From Enhydrobacter aerosaccus (GTDB lineage: Bacteria; Pseudomonadota; Alphaproteobacteria; Reyranellales; Reyranellaceae), in the NCBI RefSeq assembly GCF_900167455.1, contig NZ_FUWJ01000014.1, positions 60,872-124,871 of the forward strand: DNA of 64,000 bases, given 5' to 3'. Numbering within the stretch: position 1 is the stretch's first letter; each line of letters starts with the position of its first letter. Shown piece after piece: positions 6,291-13,251 of the stretch. A program made the translations under genes and the position numbers. The notes under the pieces are model-generated. The model did no database searches. It worked only from the letters and a program-made list of their open reading frames with translations, and was not told where the DNA came from.

Positions 6291-8015
6291 ATGGCTGAAT
6301 GGTCGCTGCGCACGAAGCTGGTCGCGGCGGTTGGCGCTGCGCTCCTGCCGGTTGTCGCGCTCGCTGGCTGGAGCACCTACGATGACATCGCCGGCGCGCG
6401 AGCCGCGCGGGAGGAGGCGATATCGGCCTCGCTCGAGCAGGCCGTCGCACAACATCGCGAGTTGATCGAGGGGTCGCGGCGCCTGGTTGCAGCCGCCTGC
6501 ACCTCGGACATCGTGCGCCGGACCATCGCATCGACGGCGACGACGGCCGACGTGAATGCCTGCGAAGGATATCTCTCCGACATTCTTCAGCAGTTTCCCG
6601 GCGACTACACGGCAATGATGGTGACCGACGAGACGGGGACCGCCCGTTGCTCCACCTCGCCTCCGGAAGTGGGCATGAGCTTTGCCGACCGCGAGATCTT
6701 TCGACTGGTGCGCGAGAAGCCCGGCGTTTCGATCGGAACTTTCGCGGCGGGCCGTACCGTGCCGCATACGGTGATTCCGATGGGCGCGCCGCTGACCGTC
6801 GACGGCCAGTTCAAGGGCATGTGCTCGCTGGATGTGTCGCTCGAGCTTTTCTCGGAGCTGGCGACGGCCAATCCCGGAGGCATGCCGATCCCCGTGGTCC
6901 TGGTGGATCGGACCGGCGCGCCCGTCGGCGGCAACGCGCACATGATCTTCTCCCTTCCGGTGGCCGCCCGACTGGCGGCGGCTATCGCCGCCGGCCAGAT
7001 CCGGTTCCGCGATTACGGCAAGGACGGCTCGTCCTATCAGTTCCATCTCGTTCCCCTTGCCGGGCAGACACTCTTCGCCGTCGCCGCGATGCCCATGTCT
7101 GACGATCTGGCGCTGGCCCTGGCCGAACTGGCGCGGTTCGGTCTGATCGTCGTGGCCGCGATCATCGTGCTGGTCCTCACGTGGTTCGGAGCCGACCGAT
7201 GGTGCGTGCGGCCGCTGCGGTACATCGGTGATTTCGCGGGACGCGTCGCCAGGGGCGAGGACGTGCGCTTTGCTCCGCTGCTACCCTGGACCAAGGAATT
7301 GATGGCGGTCGGCGATGGCGTGAAGAAGATGGCCGAGGCGATTGCTAATCGCGAAGGCGATCTCAAGGCCGGCCTGGAGCAGCGCGATCACATGCTGCGC
7401 GAAATCCATCATCGCGTGAAAAACAATCTCCAGATGATATCCAGCCTGCTCAACCTGCAGGCGGGAGAGATCCGCTCGCCGCGCATCCGCCGCTTCTTCG
7501 GAGATGCGCAGAACCGCGTATTGACCCTTTCGATCCTCCATCGGCATCTGTACGAGCGCTCGAGCTGGTCGCTGGTCGACTTCCAGCAATTCATCAGCGA
7601 CCTCGTCCGGCAGATCTCCGTTCCCCGGCCGGGGCTCGAACGGCCGTCCGTGCGCTACCATATCCGCGCGCCCATCATGGCGGTCGGGCCCGACATCGCG
7701 ATTCCCGTTGGACTGATCGTCACCGAAGCCGTGGGGAGTGCACTCAGTCACGACTTCAGTTCAGTCGCGTCGCCCGAGATTCGGATCGAGGCGGTGGAGA
7801 AGGGCGACGAGGTGGAGTTGATGATCGAGGATAATGGCCTCGATTCGGCCTATAGCTCGATCAGTCCGGGCAGCCGCGGCAGTTTCGGTCTGACGCTGAT
7901 TCGCGGATTGGCGATGCAGCTTGGCGGGGAGGCCCGCATATCGGCCGGCGATGCCGGCGGCACACGCGTCGTGGTCTCCTTCCCCAAGCCGGCCGACGAT
8001 AACCCGGATGGCTAG
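6291..8015 (+). CDS. HisKA_2/HWE-type sensor histidine kinase, probable PhyR kinase or phosphatase
   Basis: 574 residues. An N-terminal membrane helix (LVAAVGAALLPVVALAGW), a periplasmic sensor region of about 250 residues, a second helix (LIVVAAIIVLVLTWF), then a HAMP-like segment and the HisKA_2 box REIHHRVKNNLQMISSLLNLQ (His 373/374). The ATPase domain has IEDNG and GSFGLTLIRGLAMQLGG. In the N-box the usual Asn (ELVTNALKH in the family) is replaced: TEAVGSALSH, Ser 483. That change may weaken ATP/Mg binding and tilt the protein to phosphatase activity. Position directly after phyR suggests it controls PhyR phosphorylation. Its stop overlaps the next gene by 8 bp. Confidence 0.88.
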   Translation: MAEWSLRTKLVAAVGAALLPVVALAGWSTYDDIAGARAAREEAISASLEQAVAQHRELIEGSRRLVAAACTSDIVRRTIASTATTADVNACEGYLSDILQQFPGDYTAMMVTDETGTARCSTSPPEVGMSFADREIFRLVREKPGVSIGTFAAGRTVPHTVIPMGAPLTVDGQFKGMCSLDVSLELFSELATANPGGMPIPVVLVDRTGAPVGGNAHMIFSLPVAARLAAAIAAGQIRFRDYGKDGSSYQFHLVPLAGQTLFAVAAMPMSDDLALALAELARFGLIVVAAIIVLVLTWFGADRWCVRPLRYIGDFAGRVARGEDVRFAPLLPWTKELMAVGDGVKKMAEAIANREGDLKAGLEQRDHMLREIHHRVKNNLQMISSLLNLQAGEIRSPRIRRFFGDAQNRVLTLSILHRHLYERSSWSLVDFQQFISDLVRQISVPRPGLERPSVRYHIRAPIMAVGPDIAIPVGLIVTEAVGSALSHDFSSVASPEIRIEAVEKGDEVELMIEDNGLDSAYSSISPGSRGSFGLTLIRGLAMQLGGEARISAGDAGGTRVVVSFPKPADDNPDG

Positions 8016-10572
8016 GAGGGGCGCCCGCGCCACCGGCATCGTGCTGGGGCTGACGATCGCTGTCCTGGCTGCGGCGGGAGCGCTGTTGACGATCAGTCAT
8101 TCGAGATCGGCGGCGGAGCAGCAGCGTTACGTCGTCAGCAACTACGAGACGATGGCCCTGATGCGAACGGCGCTGATCGTGCTGCAGGACGCCGAGATCG
8201 GGCAGCGGGCTTATCTCCTGACCGGAGAGGTGGCGAACCTCGGCCCTTACGAGCAGGCGCGACCGCGCGTCGAGACTGCGCTTCGGCAGATCGAGGCGAC
8301 GGTCAACAGCGATCAGGAGGCGTTGCGCCAGATCGGGGCGTTCAAATCGGCGGCGAACGAGAAGCTCGATGAGCTGAACGCGGGAATAGTCGCCTACCAG
8401 CTCTACGGTCGCGAGGCGACCCTGCCGCAAGGGTCCGGGCGGATGGTCGGCGAGCGGATCCGCCAGACGGCCGACTCGTTCGTCGAGGGCCAGCGCCTCC
8501 AGCTTTCGAAGCGCCTGGCGATGGTACGTTCCGAGCAGGATCAGGCCGATCTCGCCGGACTTCTGGTCCTGGGCGGAGCCTTCATCTGCCTGGTGGCCGG
8601 CATGGTCATCATCGTGCGAAGCGGGGAGAGGCTGGAGCAGGTCCAACGCGAGCTGTCGGCGCACTCGCGGTTGCTGCAGGCGACGCTCGAGACGCTGCGC
8701 GATCCCATATTCGTACTCGATGCCGGGGGATCGGTCGTTGCATGGAACGAAGCGTTCGTTCGCCTGGCCGGATGGGATCCGAGGCGCGAGCCAAGACTCA
8801 ATCGGCATGATCTTCTCAGTGGCCGGTTTCCCGCCATGCGCTCCCTTCTCGCGCCCCTCAAGCTCGAGACCGAGGTCTCGGACCAGGCTTCGACGGCCCG
8901 GGCATCGTGCGACGGACGGGAATACGAAGTGTCCCGAGGGAGGATGGCGGAAGGGGGTGCCGTCATTCGCTGCGTCGACGTCACGGACAAGCTGCGCGAT
9001 GAGGCGGCCTTGCGACAAGGGCAGAAGATGGAGGCGGTCGGCCAGCTGACAGGCGGCATGGCGCACGACTTCAACAATATCCTGCAGATCGTTCAGGCCA
9101 ACCTCGACTTGATCAAGGAAGATATGGTCGGCAACGAGGTGACTCTGTCGCGGCTGCAGAGCGCTTCCGCAGCAGCGGAACGCGGCGCCCGCCTGACCCA
9201 GCAGCTGCTGGCCTTTTCGCGGCGTCAGCCGCTTGCTCCCAGGCCGACGAATGTCGGCCGGCTGGTTCACGACCTCTCCGGCCTTCTCCGGCATGCCTTG
9301 GGAGAGCGCATAACGCTCGAAGTCGCGGTGCCGGCGGAGGCCTGGAACGCGACGATCGATCCTGGCCAGCTCGAGAACGCCATCCTCAACCTCGCCATCA
9401 ACGCCCGCGATGCCATGCCCGAAGGTGGCACCGTTCGGGTCGAGGTGTCCAACGCAACGCTCGATCGCCGCTACGCTTCGCTTCATTCGGAAGTGTCGCC
9501 GGGCTCGTATGTCCTGATCGATGTGATCGACACGGGAACGGGCATGCCGGCAGAGGTCGTGGCGCGAGCATTCGATCCCTTCTTCACCACCAAGCAGGAG
9601 GGAAAGGGGACCGGCCTCGGACTCAGCATGGTCTATGGCTTCGTGCGCCAGTCGAACGGTCATATTCGCATCGACAGCGCCATTGGCCAGGGCACGAGCG
9701 TGAAGCTCTACCTGCCGCGTACTCTGGATCCTGTGGTCGATGCGGCGTCCGAAGCGACCAGTCCGGCCGGAGGGACAGCACGGATACTGGTGGTCGAGGA
9801 CAACACGGATGTCCGTCTCGCGGTCGTCGATATGCTGTCCGGGTGGGGGTATCGGGTCACGGCAGCGGAAAGTCCGGATGCGGCGGCGGCGCTGCTGGAA
9901 CGCGATTCGTCCTACGATCTGCTGTTCACCGATGTCGTCATGCCCGGCACGATGTCCGCCGTCCAGCTTGCCGCGCTCGCACGGCGTCTTCAGCCTGAGA
10001 TCGCCGTGCTGCTGACGTCGGGTTTTTCTCGTGACCTCATCCCGAAGAAGGACGGTCCGGACTATCCGATGATCGCCAAGCCCTATCGGAGCGAGGAACT
10101 CGCCACCAAGGTCCGCTCGGTGCTCTCGAGTCGGACCGGGTCGCCAGCTGAAGGCGCCACCCCGTCTAATGCCGACAGATCTCGTCGCGAGGCGGAGCCG
10201 CCAAGAGAACGGCCGCGTCGCGTACTTCTGGTGGAAGACGAAGTGGTCTTGCGCATGTCGACGACGGACATGCTGGAACGGCTGGACTGCTTCGTCACCG
10301 GGGTCGGCAGTGGCGAGGAAGCTCTGGACGTTCTCGATCGGGGCGGAGCCTTCGATCTGCTCCTGACCGATCTGGGTTTGCCGGGCATGAACGGGGAGGA
10401 GTTGGCGAAAAGGGTAAAGGCGCGTTTCCCGTCCCTTCCTGTGATCATTGCGAGCGGCTACGCCTCGGCTGGACCGCAGCCGCCGGGGATCCGCTTCATC
10501 AGCAAGCCTTATTCATCCATCGATCTCCAGCAGGCGTTCGAGAATCTCGACCACATCACCCCCTCCGGCTGA
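8008..10572 (+). CDS. CHASE3 hybrid histidine kinase with two receiver domains
   Basis: 854 residues; ATG 8008 overlaps the previous stop. Order: membrane helix (IVLGLTIAVLAAAGALLTI), CHASE3 periplasmic sensor (about 30-180, with QDAEIGQRAYLLTGE), second helix, PAS-like segment (ETLRDPIFVLDAGGSVVAWNEAF reads as its start), HisKA with GGMAHDFNNILQIV (His acceptor), HATPase with NLAINARDAM, DTGTGM, FDPFFTTK and GTGLGLSMVYG. Two receivers follow: the first with VVEDN and FTDVVMPG, the second with VEDEV and LTDLGLPG, both ending in a KPY/SKPY lysine. All catalytic residues look intact, unlike its neighbour. It is probably part of the same stress input circuit; the ligand is unknown. Confidence 0.9.
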   Translation: MARRGARATGIVLGLTIAVLAAAGALLTISHSRSAAEQQRYVVSNYETMALMRTALIVLQDAEIGQRAYLLTGEVANLGPYEQARPRVETALRQIEATVNSDQEALRQIGAFKSAANEKLDELNAGIVAYQLYGREATLPQGSGRMVGERIRQTADSFVEGQRLQLSKRLAMVRSEQDQADLAGLLVLGGAFICLVAGMVIIVRSGERLEQVQRELSAHSRLLQATLETLRDPIFVLDAGGSVVAWNEAFVRLAGWDPRREPRLNRHDLLSGRFPAMRSLLAPLKLETEVSDQASTARASCDGREYEVSRGRMAEGGAVIRCVDVTDKLRDEAALRQGQKMEAVGQLTGGMAHDFNNILQIVQANLDLIKEDMVGNEVTLSRLQSASAAAERGARLTQQLLAFSRRQPLAPRPTNVGRLVHDLSGLLRHALGERITLEVAVPAEAWNATIDPGQLENAILNLAINARDAMPEGGTVRVEVSNATLDRRYASLHSEVSPGSYVLIDVIDTGTGMPAEVVARAFDPFFTTKQEGKGTGLGLSMVYGFVRQSNGHIRIDSAIGQGTSVKLYLPRTLDPVVDAASEATSPAGGTARILVVEDNTDVRLAVVDMLSGWGYRVTAAESPDAAAALLERDSSYDLLFTDVVMPGTMSAVQLAALARRLQPEIAVLLTSGFSRDLIPKKDGPDYPMIAKPYRSEELATKVRSVLSSRTGSPAEGATPSNADRSRREAEPPRERPRRVLLVEDEVVLRMSTTDMLERLDCFVTGVGSGEEALDVLDRGGAFDLLLTDLGLPGMNGEELAKRVKARFPSLPVIIASGYASAGPQPPGIRFISKPYSSIDLQQAFENLDHITPSG

Positions 10573-10587
10573 CGGAATTCAAACTGG

Positions 10588-10613
10588 GCAACCCGCTGAC
10601 CCGAGCCGGCGTT
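10588..10613 (+). promoter_or_regulatory. Variant stress promoter (GCAAC-N17-CGTT)
   Basis: GCAAC at 10588-10592, 17-base spacer, CGTT at 10610-10613, 32 bases before the small membrane protein gene at 10646. Confidence 0.4.
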
Positions 10614-10645
10614 GTGTGTAGGACACCGCAAAGAGGGGTAGCGGG

Positions 10646-10834
10646 ATGTTCACGATACGCATGCCCACAAGGCCAGGCGCTGACGGTCGACGCCTCTCGA
10701 GGGAGGCCGGCCCCGTTCCCCGTAATCGTGAGCGCGAGAGCAGCGGCCTTCTGGAAGACGAACTGCTCGATGTCTACGCCGCGATCGTGATCGCCGTGCC
10801 GGTTGCTTACCTGGTCAAGTCGCTCTGGCTGTAG
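10646..10834 (+). CDS. Small single-helix membrane protein, unknown function
   Basis: 62 residues, ATG 10646 preceded by AGAGGGG. The first 40 residues are charged and Arg-rich (MPTRPGADGRRLSREAGP), then DVYAAIVIAVPVAYLVKSLWL forms one C-terminal membrane helix. No family recognised. It is preceded by a variant stress promoter and followed 11 bases later by another one for the exported CsbD-like gene, which suggests a stress-related envelope protein. Reality of the gene rests on ribosome site, promoter and sensible composition. Confidence 0.55.
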   Translation: MFTIRMPTRPGADGRRLSREAGPVPRNRERESSGLLEDELLDVYAAIVIAVPVAYLVKSLWL

Positions 10835-10844
10835 GCGGAGCAGG

Positions 10845-10869
10845 GCAACCTCTTCCCATCGCCCCCGTT
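10845..10869 (+). promoter_or_regulatory. Variant stress promoter (GCAAC-N16-CGTT) before the exported CsbD-like gene
   Basis: GCAAC at 10845-10849, 16-base spacer, CGTT at 10866-10869, 46 bases before the start at 10916. Confidence 0.4.
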
Positions 10870-10915
10870 AGCAGCACGACTAATGCTGATGCGCCTTGAA
10901 CTTAGGAGGTTTCGG

Positions 10916-11239
10916 ATGCGCTCGATAGCCCTCGTCGCCGCCGCCGCGCTCGCGGTCCTGCCGCTTGCGGCGCAGGCCCAATCGACCACAACCACGACGA
11001 ATTCCACCACCGTCTCGAAGCCGGACTTCAACGAGATGTGGCAGAAGATCAAAGGTTCGTGGACCCAGACCAAGGGAGCCGTAAAGGAGCAGTGGGGCAA
11101 GCTGACCGATGACGATCTGATGGAGATCCAGGGTCGACGCGAGAAGCTCGTCGGCAAGATCCAGACGCGTTACGGCATCAGCCATGAGCAGGCTGAGGCT
11201 CAGGTCAGCGGTTGGGAAGAAAAATACCACAGCATGTAG
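10916..11239 (+). CDS. Exported CsbD-like stress protein
   Basis: 107 residues from ATG 10916 with AGGAGG at 10905; the frame extends upstream to 10883 but that start lacks a ribosome site. A Sec signal peptide (MRSIALVAAAALAVLPLAAQAQ) precedes a Thr-rich linker and a CsbD domain: MWQKIKGSWTQTKGAVKEQ, then WGKLTDDDLMEIQGRREKLVGKIQTRYG. This is a periplasmic counterpart of the cytoplasmic CsbD protein at 4723. CsbD with a signal peptide is unusual compared with the textbook cytosolic form. The gene is followed 15 bp later by another exported protein. Confidence 0.85.
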   Translation: MRSIALVAAAALAVLPLAAQAQSTTTTTNSTTVSKPDFNEMWQKIKGSWTQTKGAVKEQWGKLTDDDLMEIQGRREKLVGKIQTRYGISHEQAEAQVSGWEEKYHSM

Positions 11240-11254
11240 GCGGCGGAGGCGGGC

Positions 11255-11791
11255 ATGAAGTCGACCTTCCGCGTCGCCGCCGCAGCGGTCCTGGTGGCCG
11301 CAAGCAGCGGTCTCGCTTTCGCCCAGGCGGCGCCGCAGCTTCGCGATACCCGAACTGGCAAGGTGTGGACCCCGGAGATAACCGACGAAGAGGCTTCGGC
11401 TCCCTCGTCCTATGCCGATAAGGCATTCGACCCGCGCACCCAGGCGGTCGTGCCCGGCGGAACCACAGTCCAGCATCCCCGGGCCACGCTGATGGGGACA
11501 GTGCCGATGACGGCCGGCCCCAATGTGCCCGTGCTGACGCTGGATGTGCCATCGCTGCAGGTCCTGCCGGGCCGGTACTGGCTGTCGATCCTTTATCTCA
11601 CCAACAACAGCGCCAGCACGGTGGATGCGGTCGTTGGCTGCCATTTCACGAACCACGGCCAGACGGTGCAGAACACCCAAGTGATCGTGCCGCCGGCGGG
11701 GCCGGGCGAACGGCTTGGGGTGCCGGTGCGCGGCCCGCGCTTCGATGTCTTCGTCGACCAGGTGACGTGTGCCGTGACGGCGCCGACTTAG
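11255..11791 (+). CDS. Exported protein of unknown function
   Basis: 178 residues starting at ATG 11255. A Sec signal peptide (MKSTFRVAAAAVLVAASSGLAFAQA) is clear. The mature region is Pro/Val/Thr-rich with two cysteines near the end (VVGCHF and VTCAV) that could form a disulphide; the second half looks like a beta-sandwich (YWLSILYLTNNSASTVDAVVG). No family recognised. It probably shares a transcript with the exported CsbD-like gene 15 bp upstream, which places it in the envelope stress group. Confidence 0.7.
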   Translation: MKSTFRVAAAAVLVAASSGLAFAQAAPQLRDTRTGKVWTPEITDEEASAPSSYADKAFDPRTQAVVPGGTTVQHPRATLMGTVPMTAGPNVPVLTLDVPSLQVLPGRYWLSILYLTNNSASTVDAVVGCHFTNHGQTVQNTQVIVPPAGPGERLGVPVRGPRFDVFVDQVTCAVTAPT

Positions 11792-11850
11792 CTTGCTTCG
11801 TAGGCAGCGCCACAACGGCGGCGTATCCTTCGCTCCGAAGGAGATCCTGG

Positions 11851-12114
11851 ATGCCAGTGAAGCACAACGTTGACCTCAGCCGTTACGAATTGGAGACGCA
11901 GCACGGCATGGCGATCGCCGTCTACCGCCAGCAAGGCGATCGCCTCGTCTTCACCCATACAGAGGTCCCTCCGGAAGACGAAGGCCAGGGAATCGGCTCG
12001 CGCCTCGTTCGCGGGGCCTTGGACGATGCCCGCCGGAACGGGTTCAAGATCGTCCCCGCTTGCAGCTTCGTCGTCGACTTCGTGCGTCGCCATCCCGAGT
12101 ATTCCGACGGCTAG
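11851..12114 (+). CDS. GNAT-like N-acetyltransferase domain protein (YjdJ type)
   Basis: 87 residues, ATG 11851 after AAGGAG at 11838. The sequence fits the short single-domain GNAT group: a strand-rich start (YELETQHGMAIAVYRQQGDRLVF), TEVPPEDEGQGIGSRLVRGALDDARRNG carrying the acetyl-CoA binding loop Q-G-I-G-S, then KIVPACSFVVDFVRRHPEY. Such proteins are small predicted acyltransferases of unknown substrate. It overlaps the convergent gene by four bases at the stop codons. Confidence 0.82.
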   Translation: MPVKHNVDLSRYELETQHGMAIAVYRQQGDRLVFTHTEVPPEDEGQGIGSRLVRGALDDARRNGFKIVPACSFVVDFVRRHPEYSDG

Positions 12115-12371
12115 CCGGAGGGCGAGTGCTCCTGTCCGGCGGCGTTGCCGTTCGGCTTGCAGGCCACGAACTTTCCCCCTGCCAGCGCGAGCTGGCCACG
12201 GCGCAACAGCGACATCAATGCGCGCCGCATCTGGATCTCGGTGAAACCGCGATCCTCGAGTCGCAGCTCGAGATCCTTGATCGGAACGCTGGCGCTCTGC
12301 CGGGAGAGAATGGCGATCTCGTCCAGCAGCGCGCCCTCCGCATCGGTCAGTCTGTGGGCGGGCGGACTCAT
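12111..12371 (-). CDS. Small protein of unknown function, possible winged-helix fold
   Basis: 86 residues if ATG 12371 is used; TTG 12392 would add seven residues, and neither has a strong ribosome site. The middle part (LTDAEGALLDEIAILSRQSASVPIKDLELRLEDRGFTEIQMRRALMSLLRRGQLAL) reads like helix-helix-helix-strand of a winged-helix domain, but there is no family match I can name. It lies 30 bp downstream of a 44-residue membrane protein gene, with a variant stress promoter upstream of both. Confidence 0.6.
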   Translation of the reverse strand: MSPPAHRLTDAEGALLDEIAILSRQSASVPIKDLELRLEDRGFTEIQMRRALMSLLRRGQLALAGGKFVACKPNGNAAGQEHSPSG

Positions 12372-12401
12372 GAGCAGATGCCTATTCGACAAAATCGATG
12401 A

Positions 12402-12536
12402 TCAGTGGGGAAGGAGAAACGCCCAGCACAAGCCGAGCGCGATGACGGCGCCGACGAATGAAGAGACCAGGACAAGGAAGATGCGGCCGCTAACTGCGCC
12501 GCTGCGCGCCTCGACCGGACTCGTCTCGCGTTTCAT
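12402..12536 (-). CDS. Very small membrane protein (44 residues)
   Basis: ATG at 12536 with GGAGG seven bases upstream and stop at 12402. It begins MKRETSPVEARSGAVSGR, then one long hydrophobic helix (IFLVLVSSFVGAVIALGLCW) and a short tail. A variant stress promoter reading toward it lies at 12605-12581. The combination of ribosome site, promoter and clean helix supports a real gene; the function is unknown. Confidence 0.55.
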   Translation of the reverse strand: MKRETSPVEARSGAVSGRIFLVLVSSFVGAVIALGLCWAFLLPH

Positions 12537-12580
12537 CGGAGAGCCTCCGTTGCTTGTTCAAGGGGGACTCAGCAAAAACC

Positions 12581-12605
12581 AACGCCTCGTCGTCCTGCCG
12601 GTTGC
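12581..12605 (-). promoter_or_regulatory. Variant stress promoter (GCAAC-N16-CGTT), minus strand
   Basis: Read on the minus strand: GCAAC at 12605-12601, 16 bases, CGTT at 12584-12581, 44 bases before the 44-residue gene. It stands 41 bp from a perfect plus-strand copy, forming a divergent pair. Confidence 0.4.
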
Positions 12606-12646
12606 CCGGTTGCAGAGCCGGTTTGGTGCGGTTCTTTCATGATCGA

Positions 12647-12671
12647 GGAACCGGGCGGTGAAAGCTCCGTT
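12647..12671 (+). promoter_or_regulatory. EcfG-type promoter, perfect match, before the DUF1328 gene
   Basis: GGAAC at 12647-12651, a 16-base spacer, CGTT at 12668-12671, 44 bases before the ATG at 12716. Confidence 0.75.
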
Positions 12672-12715
12672 AACAGGCCGCGTCCATTGTTTCCGACCGT
12701 ACAAAGGAGCGAACC

Positions 12716-12883
12716 ATGCTCTACTGGGCCCTGGTCTTTCTGCTCGTGGCGCTGGTCGCGGCCGTCTTCGGATTCGGCGGCATCGCCAGCACGGCAGCGA
12801 GCATCGCGCAGATCCTGTTCGTCATTGCGCTGGTCCTGTTCGTCGTGAGCCTCGTGATGGGCTTCAGACGTCGAAATCTCTGA
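12716..12883 (+). CDS. DUF1328 family small membrane protein
   Basis: 55 residues from ATG 12716, with AAAGGAG about eight bases upstream. Sequence MLYWALVFLLVALVAAVFGF, a GGIA turn, then AQILFVIALVLFVVSLVMG and a basic end (RRRNL). This two-helix hairpin is the whole DUF1328 (YtjA-like) family. Members are common stress-regulated inner-membrane proteins of unknown role. A perfect EcfG promoter directly upstream supports stress control. Confidence 0.9.
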   Translation: MLYWALVFLLVALVAAVFGFGGIASTAASIAQILFVIALVLFVVSLVMGFRRRNL

Positions 12884-12930
12884 CCGTCGACAACGACAGA
12901 AGCGATAGCCAAAGGATGAAGGAGGTCTTC

Positions 12931-13251
12931 ATGTCTGTTCGCGTGCTTGCCGTTCTCGCCGTGGCCGCGCTGGCGTCGGCTTGCTCCTACTCGGAGACGC
13001 GGACGGTGGCCGCTCAGCCGGTCGACGATTCGTGCGCCGTCTACGGCTACACACCGGGCACCACCGCCTACAATATCTGTGTCGAGCGGGAGGCTGCTGC
13101 ACGGCGTCGTGGCCGTATGGCAGCCGACTATGCCCAGGCGAGCCTGATTGCGGACTCCCAGTCGGCCTGCCTGTCCTACGGGTTGGTCCAGGGCACCCCG
13201 TCCTACGATCGCTGCGTCCAGCGCGAGATGGCCTATCGCCGGCCGCTCTGA
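12931..13251 (+). CDS. Lipoprotein with two copies of a Cys-rich repeat
   Basis: 106 residues, ATG 12931 with GGAGG at 12921. Signal peptide MSVRVLAVLAVAALASAC with lipobox ASAC (Cys 18). The mature part holds two copies of one pattern: CAVYGYTPGTTAYNICVERE and CLSYGLVQGTPSYDRCVQRE, that is C-x2-YG-x3-GT-x2-Y-x2-CV-x-RE. The paired cysteines in each copy suggest disulphide-bonded units in the periplasm. Function unknown. It lies 47 bp after the DUF1328 gene and may share its stress promoter. Its end overlaps the convergent gene by 19 bp. Confidence 0.75.
   Translation: MSVRVLAVLAVAALASACSYSETRTVAAQPVDDSCAVYGYTPGTTAYNICVEREAAARRRGRMAADYAQASLIADSQSACLSYGLVQGTPSYDRCVQREMAYRRPL

Noticed and set aside
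7861..9663. 600-residue open frame on the minus strand
   Set aside because: It is the exact antisense of the hybrid kinase gene, which has all its motifs on the plus strand; GC-rich codon bias leaves the opposite frame open.
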